A stretch of DNA of 64,000 nucleotides from Athripsodes cinereus (lineage: Eukaryota > Arthropoda > Insecta > Trichoptera > Leptoceridae): the NCBI GenBank assembly GCA_947579605.1, contig OX388314.1:11033982-11097981 (forward strand), given 5' to 3'. A model generated the notes under the pieces. It was not told where the DNA came from. It saw only the letters and a list, made by a program, of their open reading frames with translations, and did no database searches. The position numbers and the translations under genes are program-made. Below are positions 24,323 through 36,722 of the stretch, in pieces. Each line of letters begins with the position of its first letter. Position 1 is the first letter of the stretch.

Positions 24323-24548
24323 AGTGAGGCAAAAAATCTATGAATTTTTGATAGAACGGTTGGCCAAAGCGTGTGGTTTTTCCTGCATTTTATGGACTAT
24401 TTCTCGCATTTTTATAAAAATATATCATTTTACATTTATATAAATGTAATTGGACATTTTTTGAAGTTCTTGTCAATGTTTTTAGCGATTTACCACACTT
24501 TTTTTCGCCAACCGTTCTGTCAAAAGTGCCGAAAAATAGTGCCTCACT
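24323..24548. mobile_element. 226-bp fold-back MITE
   Basis: The outer ends AGTGAGGCA and TGCCTCACT pair. Inside, tagaacggttggc pairs with gccaaccgttctg and gtgtgg with ccacac. The centre tttacatttatataaatgtaa is palindromic, so nearly the whole element can form one hairpin. The TSD is unclear (ttaca occurs near both ends). It is non-coding. Confidence 0.75.
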
Positions 24549-26173
24549 TTATTACAATGAAAATACATACGAGTACTCCATCTAGGTATTATATATAAAA
24601 ATCTATGGTTACATCACTAAATTGTCTATTTCGTGATATAATATGAATACTTGCCTTAAATAAGACGCAAAAAAACTTAATTAAAATTAGTAATACACTT
24701 TTCGCCAGCAATTTCATATTCTCTACAAAAAATATTTATTTTTAAAAAACTTCGAGTAAGAACATAGCTTATATACAGTGTATAATATTATCATACGAAC
24801 GTTCAGACTTTCTTGTGAACAGACTTCTAAAAACAGAAACTGAACAGTCTATTACAGTGTAAAATAATATGCCGTGTTTTTTTTTTTTAATAAAGTGAAA
24901 TATATTTGATAAATAATTCAAACTCGTCGCTCACAGAGCATCTTAGTTGATTCCCAAGAGAAAGTAGTGAATAAGAAATTTTACAGGGAAAATATTTTTT
25001 TTTTTTTATTATTATTTTCTAGAAACATAAACTAATGTATCCAAAATTCAACATTTGTATTCATAATTCATAATAATATATTATATACCACGAAGCGAAA
25101 AATGTATACCTACTTAATGATAATTTATTTTTGATTTGAAATGTCTTACTAATGAATTAAAAAAATCTGTTGAATTTTTCTGATTTTGAATTCCTGAAGG
25201 AAATTTGTTAGGTATATTTTTTGAATAATATGATAAAATTATTACTATTATTATTTTATATAAAAAGGAGATTTAAATTTTTTCTGGATTATAAGTTGAC
25301 GACACCAGCGGCCGTAGTCAAAACATATTTTAGCATTTCAAGTTTTACAGTCACAAATCACTCGAATCGGGTGGATAGCCGTAACCAATTAATGAAGTTT
25401 TATAGTCAAAACATATTTAAATTTTTATCAATTGTCCATCATGAATAGAAAATTTCAAATATCGAATACTTACTAGTTAGTAGTGTGTATAAGTACCTAC
25501 TTGCACCAGGATTACAAATTAATGTCTTGCTCATTCTATTTCTACTTATAACCCTCCTTTACACGAGACTTTTCTCTATAAGGAGGGTTTTTAGATTTAA
25601 GTTTTTATCAAATATTCTATATATTGTTATGTCTGTATTAATTGTTATGTTTTATTCATTTAAGTTTATCTTATAGGTCTGTTGTAAGATTTCGCAATGC
25701 AGCAATAGACTTTCCTTTACGAAAATATTATAAAGGTAGGTATATATCATCATGAAGATAGGTATATATCACTATGAGAATGGCCAATGACAGTTCGCCA
25801 AAAAGAGCGCTATTCTTCCGTCCGCAAGGGTTCCATCGGCCCGGGCGTTCCTATTTTACAATACACCGTTCCTATGACAATTTTGTCATTTATATTTATG
25901 TGATTATATAGTAGCTAGGAAAATATTATCCATTGAAATTGCATGATTACACTAACCCAAAAATATTTTTTCACATTCTTCGTACAAATTACACGCAACA
26001 CAATCATAATATTAGGTACAAATATATCGAAGGCTTTATTAAAACTCGAATGGAAGAAATAGTTTCCAGTATGACAACTACTAATAAAAAAAAATTATGG
26101 TTATCAACAGTCAACTTCATGTAAACACATTTGCCAATAAATTTTATTTGAATAAAAACACCAAACTAAACCC
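24549..26173. other. AT-rich intergenic DNA
   Basis: Only small chance frames. A GC-richer patch at 25800-25850 (ttccgtccgcaagggttcc, ggcccgggcg) is unexplained. Confidence 0.4.
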
Positions 26174-26263
26174 AACCTAACCTTCAATCAGTTAAATGTA
26201 AAAATAATTGTCGCCAGAGCAAACCTTACCTTATCTTGAATCAGCCAAACGTAAAAATAATTG
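26174..26263 (+). repeat. Local duplication, about 50-bp period
   Basis: Segments at 26174-26210 and 26224-26263 share aacct/acctt, aatcag, and gtaaaaataattg at their ends. It directly abuts the TSD of the next RTE-A insertion. Confidence 0.6.
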
Positions 26264-26274
26264 ACAATAAATGT

Positions 26275-26606
26275 ATATAATGAGTAACAATCCATTGGAT
26301 TGGTCTGCAACGAGTTTGGATTTTCTTCTCCATTCCTGCCTATTCTCAGCCAGTCTTTTCAGCTCTACGTATGAGCCACAGTTCATGTCCCTCTTCAGTT
26401 GGTCTATATACGCATCTCTTAGTCGACCTTTGCTATTTGTGCCCTCGGTCTTACCCTCCGCGATGGCGATGAGTAGTTCTGGGTGCCTGATGTGGCCAAT
26501 CCATTCAGCTCGTTGTTGGCCGATTCTCTTAAGAAGTTGCCTTTTTTCACCTACCCTGGTTAACGCTTCTTCGTTTTCGACGTGTTCCGACCAATGGATC
26601 TTCGAC
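26275..26606 (-). mobile_element. RTE-A 3' fragment with 10-bp TSD
   Basis: The last 330 bp of RTE-A in an open minus-strand frame: [55 protein letters not shown] and LAENRQEWRRKSKLVADQS, with the stop near the end. The TSD caataaatgt is perfect (26265-26274 and 26607-26616). A few extra bases at the 5' junction (about 26601-26606) do not match the family, typical of target-primed reverse transcription. Confidence 0.88.
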
Positions 26607-26720
26607 CAATAAATGTGCTGAAGCATAAAATAAACAAATTTGATTTCAGCATTGTATCAAAATTCATTTGATTGATTTTACTTTATTTATATTTTAACTT
26701 GTACTTTCTATAGTGTGTAT

Positions 26721-27225
26721 CAGGGATGTTGCGAATATACGCATCCGCATCCGCAAATGCGGAGCTTCCGCATGTATTTGGACATCTGCATCCGCATCCG
26801 CATCCGCAATAATCGATGCGGATGTTCATGCGGATGCGGATGTAAGACAATTTGCGACAAGAAATAAATGGGGCGGGGCCGGCTAATGGCGCGTGCCGTT
26901 CGCACTTGACATTAACCAATGGGAACGAAAAAATTGGTGACAAGATCCGACACGTTTTTATTTTTGCCGGATTTATTTTATTTTTGCAAATAACAAAAAA
27001 GAAAAAAATATTTCGCCAAAAAATCCATAATATTATTGTAGCAACAATTTCGTCAGATATTTGACAGTGGGGCCTACCAATTAAGATAGTTCCTACTTTT
27101 TTTCTATAACATCTTAAACATCCGCATCCGCATTCGCATCCGCATCCACGGATGTGAGCTTTCAAAAATCCGCATCCGCATTCACATACGCGGATGTGTA
27201 AAAATCGACATCCGCAACATCCCTG
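26721..27225. mobile_element. 505-bp hAT element with hexamer-rich ends
   Basis: A perfect 8-bp TSD gtgtgtat (26713-26720 and 27226-27233) flanks ends CAGGGATGTTGCG and, inverted, CAGGGATGTTGCGGATGTCG. Both subterminal regions are packed with GCATCC/GGATGC hexamers in both orientations (about 26740-26845 and 27118-27205), probable transposase binding sites. The interior is unique, slightly GC-rich and non-coding. The Cys/Gly-rich minus-strand frame through it (26683-27276) is produced by the hexamers and is not a gene. Confidence 0.92.
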
Positions 27226-27233
27226 GTGTGTAT

Positions 27234-28242
27234 TATATTTATCATGCTGGTTACCCTGAAAACCTTTTCCCTCCATGAAAAAATCAACATGAACTCATGG
27301 CTCGATGTGTAGAAAAACTTCAAATAATTAATTTTTATATTTATGTACCTAAAGGAATTCAAATAAAATTAAACATGTACAATTCAACGTTGATTTATGC
27401 CAACCAAATTTAATGTCTTATTTCATATTGGCACGGAGGGAAAAACTTGCATGTTTAATACAAACAGTTGCTACGCTTTTGCAATATGCAGTGATAATGG
27501 AGATAGAAAGTTATTTTGGGAGGCAACACAACTTCTCTCACGACTCAATAAACATAACGCAACATTCCAATTAAAAAGTTTCTGAACAATATGTCGGCAT
27601 ACATTTAAATTTCATGTATTTTCCAAATGCAGATTTTAAAAACAGTTTTAAAAATTGTTCATGAATATAAACATGAGAAGTTTCCAGACGGAGAAAAAAT
27701 GGATATGTGCTATTTTTTGTTTGCCACTATTTAGGAAACACGATGATATTTTAATGACTGAACTTTTCATAAAAATAAAATAAGTCTTTTGTAATGTAGG
27801 TAATACTTAAATTTTGTAATACTATCCTGTTACGACAAACCTCCGCAGTAGAAAGTTCATAAGAAAAACACCATGAAATAGGTATTTTTGAATTATAGAA
27901 ACCTTGGTTTAGAATTAGCTCAAATATTAACATCTAACAGAGGAAGCTGGGTTATCCCTGTGCTTCTGAGAAGTGGGTTGAATTGATTGGATTACCAGGT
28001 CTTCCAAACTTCTGCAAAAGATCCTTGGTATATAGTTTTTACGGTCCATAATTTATAAACCATCGTCTCCATAAAATTTAATTTTAATTAAGATCATAAA
28101 TTTAAGTTATAAAGCTAATATATTTACCCACAATTTATTATAACAAAATACATTTTACATAAAGAGATACTTCGTTCGTCAAGGAAAAATTTAGCACAAT
28201 TTTTGACTAGACGTACTTCATTACTTGATATTGACCAAATAT
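27234..28242. other. Intergenic DNA
   Basis: A 62-codon frame at 27397-27585 has balanced composition but no recognised family or splice context. Otherwise AT-rich. Confidence 0.4.
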
Positions 28243-28610
28243 TAAATTGAATGAGGATATTAGAAGAATGATCGAATGCAAGAAGAGTGTGGTGAACAGA
28301 ATGTGCGTGAGTAAGCTACGGTGGTTTCGCCATGCTGAACGAATGAACGAGGTAAGAATGACGATGAGGATATACTTGTCTGAAAGAAAGGGTATGAGGA
28401 AGTACGGACGTTCGAGAACCACGTGGCCTGATCACGTGGATCAATTTCTCAAGGACGACCGTGTGTTGAATAAGAAGAACCGACGTGTGTGTATGAGAAA
28501 CTATATGAATGTGGTGAAAGCGAAGAAAGTGTGTAAAGATAGATCTATTTGGCATTCCGTTCTCTCTGCCTACCCCACTTGGGACACGGCGTGAGGGTGT
28601 AGTATAGTAT
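28243..28610 (+). mobile_element. LINE-B 3' fragment
   Basis: 5'-truncated. It encodes NEDIRRMIECKKSVVNRM, LRWFRHAERM, GRSRTTWPDHVDQFL, CMRN and a terminal CKDRSIWHSVLSAYPTWDTA, then the tail gggtgtagtatagtat. The frame is open for 115 codons. No clear TSD was found. Substitutions relative to the 20440 copy show independent decay. Confidence 0.85.
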
Positions 28611-29154
28611 CGTATATTTTTGGAGTAATGTATTTTGAAACTTTCTGAAGTATTTAGAAATAGGTATGTTGAAATTAATATTTGAATAAAGTATCTACGC
28701 TTGGGTACTACTTGATTATATTTTCTATTTACCTTTAATCATCCCACACCTTCCCGCAAGGGACATTGCGTTATGTTATGTCGAGTATTTTGAAAGAATG
28801 TAACTTTTCGAGCAGATTCAATTTTCTTCTTTATTGTCAGGTACATCACAAATAAAGTTTTTTGGTTCAATAGAAAAAAATTATTGAGGTCTTGAATAGT
28901 ACGTGAAAGTTGTCAAGGTAAGTACGTGTTATGAATACTATAACTTTTTTATATTGAGTATATTCATTTTAACCTTCAAGCCAACTTTGATAAATCACTC
29001 GTTACGAAATATTTATAAGCTTTCTGTGGGTCACGAATTTGATATGAATCATCCATCAACTTGCCAGAACTTGAAGGCTTATTTAATAATTTTTTCATTC
29101 ATCCATGTTTTCCAATGAATATTTTGAAATGGATAACGTGATACGAGAGAACAG
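28611..29154. other. AT-rich intergenic DNA
   Basis: Nothing recognised. Confidence 0.5.
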
Positions 29155-29305
29155 AAAAGGTAACTCCAGAAGAAATGGACAAATTATATAATCCCTATCG
29201 TGGTAAGAAGATGAGCTAGCTCATTAGCTCAACAAGAGTAGCTTGGAAGAATTTAGAGAAGGCCTACGTCCAACAGTGGAGGGATGTCTGTAGAAGAAGA
29301 AGATG
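29155..29305 (+). mobile_element. 3' tail of a second RTE family
   Basis: Encodes VAWKNLEKAYVQQWRDVCRR, with one upstream stop. The WxxLE-AYVQQW ending is a hallmark of RTE elements in many arthropods, followed by a short repeat-rich tail (agaagaagaag). Only about 150 bp remain. Confidence 0.65.
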
Positions 29306-29432
29306 CTTTCCATTTTCATTCTCTCTTAGAGCATGCCAATATGAGTGTAAATTAATGTTTTAGCACTATACAGTAACTGTCTGACTTTTTATTTTACTTT
29401 ATTCGAATTTTATCTATGCTATGTATTTTGCT

Positions 29433-31942
29433 ATACATCCAAAAATTGCTAGATGACACAAAAGCAGAGGAAAATGTTATTGTAATGGGAGACTGGAACG
29501 CAGTAGTAGGGGAAGAAAGGGAGGGATCAATCGTAGGAGCATATGGGTTGGGCACTAGAAATGATAGAGGTAACCGTCTCATTGAATTTTGCGCCAAAAA
29601 TAAAATGTTTGTAGCCAACACCTGGTTTCAACACCACTATAGACATCGCTATACATGGAAATCTCCCGGAGACAGATTTCGATTACAGATTGATTATATT
29701 CTTACGCGTCAACGATACAGGAATCAAATTAAAGATTGCAGGAGCTATGCAGGTCCGGACATTGATAGCGATCATAATATGGTTGTGGCGGAAACCATAC
29801 TGAAATTCAAAAGGCTCGAGAAGAGAACCACAAAAAGATGGGACCTAAAGATGCTAAAAATAAAGGAAGTAAAAGAGAAATACGACGAAAAAACTGAGAT
29901 ATGCGATTTTGTGAGCAATGATAATGTAGATAAAGTATGGGGGAAAATTAAAGAGAAAATAACCGCAGCGGCAGACGAGGTTTTAGAGAAAAGAAAGCCG
30001 CAAGCTAGGAAAGAATGGATCACAGACGACATTTTAAAAATGATCGAAGAAAGAAGGAAGCTAAAGAATTCTCAAACAGAAGAAGGGAAAAAAGAATATA
30101 AAGCCCTAAGGAATAAAATTAACAGAGAATCCAAGCTGAAAAAGGAATGTTATTTGCAAGAAAAATGCAAAAATATCAACAGAAATATAAAACAAAGGAA
30201 TTTCGAAACCGCATACTCTGAAGTAAAGAACTTCTTCAATGAAAAAACACAGCCACGATGTGCTATACAAGATAAAAACGGCAAACTGCTGTTTGAGGAC
30301 GAACTGATCGTCAAAAGATGGAAGGAATACCTAGAACAATTGTACAAAGGAAAGAGCATACTCCAGGAAAGCAAAGCACTGGAAGCAGAATATGACGTAG
30401 AAAATAATGGAGATGACATCTTAAGAAGTGAATTTGATATTGCATTAGCAAAGTTGAAAGACGGCAAAGCACCAGGCATCGACCTGATCCCATCAGAGCT
30501 GCTTAAATGCGCGGGAAAAGGCATGCTTGATACATTGTACAAGCTCGTCTGCAAAATATACGACACAGGAGAGATACCTGAGGACTTTGCCAAATGTCTG
30601 ATACGAGCGCTTCCTAAGAAGGCAGGCACGACAAAGTGCGAACAACACAGAACCTTAAGCATGATATCACACGCTTCTAAGATACTCACCAACATTATAA
30701 TGAAAAGGGCGGAAAATAAAATAAACGAAACACTTTCAGAAGATCAATTTGGATTCCGCAAGGAGACTGGTACAAGAGATGCAATCCTGAGTCTCAGACT
30801 TATTCTAGAAAAGAGAATAACAGTTAATAAAAACACATATATAGCATTCATCGACCTAGAAAAGGCATTCGATAAAGTAGAATGGGAACAACTTTTTAAC
30901 ATCCTAAACGAAATAGGAATGAGTTTCAAAGACAGAAGAGCAATCTGGAGCCTATATAAGAACGAAATGGCCGTAATTAAAAGCGGAGAGAGCTGCGCAG
31001 AAGCAAGGGTCGAACAAGGCGTAAGACAAGGATGCTCAATGTCGCCAGCTCTCTTTAACTGCTATATACAGCGAGCCATTGATGAACTGAGAGAAGAAAT
31101 GAAGAACTGGACAGGAGTCAAAATAAATGGGAAAAAGGTCGACATGATCAGATATGCTGACGACATAGCACTGCTCGCAGACTCCGAGATGGAGCTGAAC
31201 GAAGCCTTAGGCAAAATGGAAAGTATTCTGTTGTCAAAGTACAACATGAAAATAAATAAAGAAAAAACAAAATGTATGGTCGTTGGAAAAGAGGAAGCGA
31301 CTGCGAACATTGCCATAAATGGAGTGAGCATCAAACAAGTAAGTGAATTCGTGTACCTGGGCAGCAGAATAAACCAGGATGGACGCTCCAAATCGGAAAT
31401 TGTAAGCAGAATAAACCAGGCAAGGATTGCCTTTAACAAAAAATCAAAGATATTGGAATCCCCAAATATTGACTTAAGCGTAAGGAAGAACCTTACTAAA
31501 GCCTTTGTATGGAGCATTCTTCTTTATGGTTGTGAGACATGGACCATCAGCAAGAGTGAAAGCGGACGGTTGGCGGCCTTTGAGATGTGGTGCTACAGAC
31601 GCATGCTCAAGATCCATTGGTCGGAGCACGTCGAAAATGAAGAAGTATTAACCAGGGTAGGCGAAAAAAGGCAACTCCTTAAGAGAATCAGCCAACAACG
31701 AGCTAACTGGATTGGCCACAACATCAGGCATCCAGGACTACTCATCGCCATCGCAGAGGGTAAGACCGAGGGGACAAATGGCAGAGGCCGACCAAGAGAC
31801 GCATATATGGACCAACTGAAGAGAGACATGAACTGTGGCTCATACGTAGGGCTAAAAAGACTGGCTGAGAATAGAGACGAATGGAGAAGAAAAACCAAAC
31901 TCGTTGCAGACCAATCCAGTGGATTGTAACTCATTATATATA
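29433..31942 (+). mobile_element. RTE-A LINE, longest copy, 13-bp TSD
   Basis: The longest RTE-A copy in the window. tatgtattttgct (29420-29432) and tatgtattttact (31943-31955) are the TSD, with one mismatch. The element is truncated at the 5' side inside the endonuclease domain, as expected from target-primed reverse transcription. It ends about 13 bp after the stop codon in attatatata, so there is essentially no 3' UTR. Its reading frame has no stop or frameshift over 2.5 kb, which points to a recent insertion from an active source. Confidence 0.93.
29434..31929 (+). CDS. RTE endonuclease/reverse transcriptase, 5'-truncated
   Basis: About 831 codons. The first ATG (29416) lies in flanking DNA, so the frame has no start of its own. 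Counting from that ATG: the end of an apurinic-type endonuclease ([12 protein letters not shown] near residue 26, SDHN near 118); a Lys/Glu-rich linker; then reverse transcriptase with [32 protein letters not shown], motif [14 protein letters not shown] (about 480), motif [12 protein letters not shown] (about 537), catalytic YADD (about 578), motif [11 protein letters not shown] and VYLGSRI. The post-RT part has [32 protein letters not shown] and [15 protein letters not shown], the layout of RTE/BovB C-termini. The catalytic RT residues are intact, but the endonuclease lacks its N-terminal half, so this copy should not retrotranspose by itself. Confidence 0.93.
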   Translation, partial: YIQKLLDDTKAEENVIVMGDWNAVVGEEREGSIVGAYGLGTRNDRGNRLIEFCAKNKMFVANTWFQHHYRHRYTWKSPGDRFRLQIDYILTRQRYRNQIKDCRSYAGPDIDSDHNMVVAETILKFKRLEKRTTKRWDLKMLKIKEVKEKYDEKTEICDFVSNDNVDKVWGKIKEKITAAADEVLEKRKPQARKEWITDDILKMIEERRKLKNSQTEEGKKEYKALRNKINRESKLKKECYLQEKCKNINRNIKQRNFETAYSEVKNFFNEKTQPRCAIQDKNGKLLFEDELIVKRWKEYLEQLYKGKSILQESKALEAEYDVENNGDDILRSEFDIALAKLKDGKAPGIDLIPSELLKCAGKGMLDTLYKLVCKIYDTGEIPEDFAKCLIRALPKKAGTTKCEQHRTLSMISHASKILTNIIMKRAENKINETLSEDQFGFRKETGTRDAILSLRLILEKRITVNKNTYIAFIDLEKAFDKVEWEQLFNILNEIGMSFKDRRAIWSLYKNEMAVIKSGESCAEARVEQGVRQGCSMSPALFNCYIQRAIDELREEMKNWTGVKINGKKVDMIRYADDIALLADSEMELNEALGKMESILLSKYNMKINKEKTKCMVVGKEEATANIAINGVSIKQVSEFVYLGSRINQDGRSKSEIVSRINQARIAFNKKSKILESPNIDLSVRKNLTKAFVWSILLYGCETWTISKSESGRLAAFEMWCYRRMLKIHWSEHVENEEVLTRVGEKRQLLKRISQQRANWIGHNIRHPGLLIAIAEGKTEGTNGRGRPRDAYMDQLKRDMNCGSYVGLKRLAENRDEWRRKTKLVADQSSGL

Positions 31943-31955
31943 TATGTATTTTACT

Positions 31956-34900
31956 TTAGAGTTTTTAGTCTATAGTTGGCTGGAAAAAGTCCGCTAATTG
32001 ACAGAATTATTGTTATTCAAATTGCATTGTTATTTTTAATTATTTCGTCTTTTCTCTCAATAAAGTTTTATTTTTATTATGTTTTTGTTACCGAAAGAAC
32101 ATCTTAATTTTTCTTTTTTTCTTTAATATATCAAATATTTTAATAAAGAGTTATCAAAAAGATTAATATATTTCAACACTTTTTCCCGTAATTTTTTAAG
32201 CCAAGTATCACCTAATGTATGAAAATAATAAAATAAAATGATTTTGTATTTCCCAGAACTGTTGAACACGGTGACATTGTAATTTTGAATTATCTTTTCA
32301 AACACATCAGAAACAAAATATAAAGTTCGTAATGGATTCATTGCCAACCAATTAACGTTTTTGTTAATATATGCGGTAAAAATCATTTATTTTTTACTAA
32401 AAAATTTACACGTTGAAAATTAAGTATGGTCAAAATAAAATGAAAAAGTATATTAAAGCGAATACAAAGAGAGCTATAAATATCGAAAAGCCATTGTGTT
32501 CAATGCTACACGATATAAAATAGAAATATTGTTTCCGCATCACATCTATCACACTTATTGTGAACTTTGTGTTAGGCAGAGCAGTCATTTTCTATGAAAG
32601 TATTTTCTCATTAACTTGCTTTCAAAAAGCTCCTTCCAAGAACACAGATGGAAATGAGCCTCTTCCATTATATTTTTGAATATTATAAAAGATTTGTGAA
32701 CAAAATGACCTCTTATTTAGTTATCTAAAAAAAGCATTTTATTAAATTTTAGTTTCTCTGAAAACTATTTGAATATCTAAACATTTAAGTCAATAAATCT
32801 ACAATGTAATATAAGAGTTAAAACTTTATGTGTTTCACATGATTTTAAATTTAAACATTTCTTTTCTGGTGTGGGTCGAAAACATAGACGCTTTTATGAT
32901 TTACATTCCCATGAAATTACAACACAGTGTCTGAATTTATCAAAGGAACTTTATCGCTGACTCTCTGTTTGTATTATTTTAGTAGAAGGTAAAATATTTA
33001 ATGATAAAAATACTTGCTAGAGAAATTGCTAAATGATAACAACTTTGAAATACAAACTTACATAAATAATTTATAGGTTTTATCACATAGGATTTCTTAT
33101 TGCTCCAAATATTTAAAATAAATATTTTGGAATCACATACTGATATAAAATATTAACTGTATCAAAGTAACTGTGAAGCTATATCTTTTCAGTTATTTAT
33201 GAAAACTTTATTTTAGATATCATTCCACTTGTGATTAGATTATTCTTACCTTTTTTAATAAAGATAATTTTTGTTTACGTATAAAAAAATAGGTACCTCT
33301 GATTAGTGTGGTCTTCTATATTTTGTTTTAAGAAGGCATAAGATGTATGATAATCAATAAATAAATATTTATTAAGTGCAATTTATATATTGTCGCTAAA
33401 GATTCGATGATAAATTTCTCACCAGTTGGCTCAATCCGTTGTTACTTCGTGTAGGTCAACTAGATATAAAGTCATGCAAAGAATAAATAAGTATTGAAAT
33501 ACATGCATCATACACACTGCCGTTATAAACATATTTAATTTGAAAGAAAAACTTTTGAAATATATTATAAATTCGTTCATATAGCAATAAAATCAAATTA
33601 ACTCATTAAAATAATAAAAACACAAGATGTTCTTTCAATGCATATTAAGGCAATTATTATTAACTTTATTTTGGTTGATCTTTATGGTAGGGGGCATCTT
33701 ATAAAAACAAAAGGCAAAACAACAAAAACATCTTTTAAATAAACACTATAAATTACTTCCTTCATTGTATCAGATGAGAGCAGTACTTTGAATACACGCT
33801 TTTTACATAAAGTAGGTATGATAATGAGAACCCGCAGGCGATTTTTAAATAAATGACAGCAAGGAAGAAAGGAAAATACAATTTCTAGCAACTCTAAGAT
33901 ACTTGGATAAAATGTTCATGTATCAAGATGTTACTGACTCGTATAAGGTAATTGGATAAATATACCTTCCATCGTTTGTGACATACTTTTGCAGGTTTCA
34001 ATGGAAGAAATATGTAAAAGGATGACAATATCAGTATAGATGATCAAGTAGATAAATATATTATTATATTCGTGTAGAAAAGTAAGTACGCATACCTTTA
34101 CGATTAAATTCTTCCCTGAAGCGCAATATCTGAAAGAAATTGATTTATCCATGGTAGCCTTACTACCACGAGGTTGACTTTTCACTTTTGTATTTGTTTA
34201 TGATAAAAGCATTCCACATTTATTTTATTAATGCTCGATTGTACATGGTGAAAGATAAATTCTAAGAATCAAAGTCATTCCTTAATTAGCTTGTCCACGA
34301 TTTTACTTATTGCGGAATTATAAGTTTCAAAAAAGTTAAAAAATATATAATTTACAAACGATTCATTATCATAATCTTACTACATATTATTATCTTCTCT
34401 TACATTATTAAATAGTTCATCAGATAATACATTTTAAGATTATTATTTTTAATGTCAATTTGTCTCGAAAATTATTTATATATGATAAAGACTTCTTTCA
34501 AGATAAAATTATTATTAAAAGCTTACAATGCATAACTCAGATAACAATAATTATGTTTCTACATTCCATGGATTATTATTACTTCTCCTACGTGTCGAAG
34601 ACATAAACTGAATTTATTTAATTTAGTCATAATATTTAAATTAGTATATTTGTGAATTTAAAGGGATAAAAAAAGTCACAAAACAATTTATCCTTAAGTT
34701 GAAAACTGTGGTGATTATACTAAATTAATCAAACAAAACTTTTCAATTTGATTTCATACTATTTATCGAATATGCTAATCATTAGTCAATTATCATAATT
34801 ATTGAAAACATAAATGTTTGATGAAACTTTATAATTGTTTTGATTGTTTAACCCACACATTGATTAAACATGAGTTTGGAATACTATATAGAAATAATAA

Positions 34901-36366
34901 AATACCTTCTAAATAATGTATTAATTATTGTATAAATTTAATTTGTGGGTACGTTTTCCATTATTTGTGAATCCTTAAACATTTTGAAGATGAGTTCTTC
35001 ATTAACAAGTTCAATATTTTCAAGGATCCTTAATTTACTAAACTTTGTCAGAAATTTTGCAAATATTAATTTCATTTTTGGTTTTAAATTGTTCAATCCC
35101 ATTTCATAAACGGTATATTTTCTTACTTCACTCGGTCGTACTTTTCAATACCGTGAGTTAAGTTCGCGGAACTTAAGATATTAAAAATATATTATGGTAA
35201 TATTATAATAACATTATGTATTACAAATACCTGCTTGAAAACAGGATACTCCAGAACTATACTAAGGATTCCAAAGGTCATTCACAATATTCAAAATAAT
35301 TTTGAAAATGAGAATATCGTAAATAATTGTCAAACTTATATTCGTCACTTGAGATGATAATAATAATAATAAAATAATAAATATTTCACCCATGTGAATA
35401 TTTGGGTACCACTGAGACACCTAATAACCGTCAGAATAAAGTATTACCATTACAACACCTTGACTGTTTCAGAACTTTATTTTATTGGTTTTCTGTGAGA
35501 GCGCTAACTTTTTTAAATGCTTTTTGTTTTTTCTTTCCATTATTTTCTTTGATGAATATCAAAAATATAAACCATTGCCACTATGATTTTTCATACTTTT
35601 ACACAATCTTTTTTTTTACAGATTCATATACCAAGTGATATTGGATCACAAAGTAGTTGAATCAACAATACCTCTTATTTTAAATTATGTAGTTTACTGG
35701 TAGTATTTGTAATCAAAAAAACTTTTATTAATTACAAAAGGAAACAGGAAGGCGTGTTTCTTAGCATCTGGCTATTTTTATCTGTAAATCTTGAATGTAC
35801 ATACCTCAGCAAAATTTGGATTGACAATCTGTCAAAAACTATAAATTACATTACTATCTTTACAGTTCATATCAGTATCAAACAAGGAAAGGAAAAAGAT
35901 TAATAAAGTATTTCCGTAAAACTTATACTATTATTGTATATAAAAATCAATAAAATATTCCATAAAGTATATTCACAACTTCATTCCGCTCTAAAAGGGT
36001 TAAATAACTTTCGTAAAATGAGAATTCCGGCAGGAATGAGACGTGTTTTCGTATTTCAAGATCGTGAAGATTACGAGTTAAAAATATTTAATATCTACGT
36101 GATAATAAAAAACTCCAACTAAGAATGTTTCGATTATCGGTTTGTGGAGTTCCCACAAAAAAATGATCTCCTCTTTTTCAATAAGTTTTCGATTGCTCTT
36201 TAAAAAAAAAGATCTACCTTAATAAACATCATTTCAAATATATTTTAAATTTGCAATTTATAGATCAGGTACTCGACCAATCCTAAGTTTTTATTTTTTA
36301 TTGGCACGGAGAGAACATCTTTTCAATTATATGGAGTTATTCTATTAGTACTGAGGTGTGTATAGC
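31956..36366. other. Long AT-rich stretch without recognised features
   Basis: 4.4 kb with no supported exon, tRNA-like element or repeat family. Frames of 60-87 codons are of AT-rich chance composition. Confidence 0.5.
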
Positions 36367-36722
36367 GTGCCATGGAGAGACAAATGCTAGGCATTAGCTT
36401 GAGGGACAAAATAAGAAACGAAACGATCCGACAAAAGACAACAGTTGTCGACATTGTAGATAATGTCTCCAAGCTGAAATGGCAATGAGCTGGTCATGTG
36501 GCAAGGTGAGAGGATGACAGGTGGATTTCCAGAATTCTTGAATGGAGGCCGTGGGAGGACAAAGAAGTGTTGGGAGACCCCAAAAAAGATGGGTCGACGA
36601 TATTATCCAGATGATGGAAAAACAGTGGTGTCGTGTTGACGAGATCGAAAATTGTGGAAAAGTTTTGAAGAGGCCATATTCAGCAGCGGAGAAAAGAGGG
36701 CTAGCAGTAAGTAAGTATTGGT
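36367..36722 (+). mobile_element. RTE family C 3' remnant
   Basis: Translates in part as AMERQMLGISLRDKIRNETI, SKLKWQ-AGHVAR, DRWISRILEWRP, GRPQKRWVDDI and, in another frame, WKSFEEAIFSSGEKRA. This is the C-terminal block of arthropod RTE elements, where the end is usually WRxxxEAYVQQW. An in-frame stop after KWQ, another after AGHVAR and at least two frameshifts make it a pseudogene. It differs from RTE-A. Confidence 0.82.

Noticed and set aside
26683..27276. 197-codon Cys/Gly-rich minus-strand frame
   Set aside because: It is a translation of the GCATCC hexamer arrays of the hAT element at 26721-27225 and extends past its TSDs.
27397..27585. 62-codon frame as a small gene or transposase scrap
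   Set aside because: Composition is plausible, but I found no conserved motif and no flanking inverted repeats.
31062..31934. Minus-strand frames opposite the RTE-A ORF
   Set aside because: They are shadows of the reverse transcriptase frame and recur antisense to every RTE-A copy.
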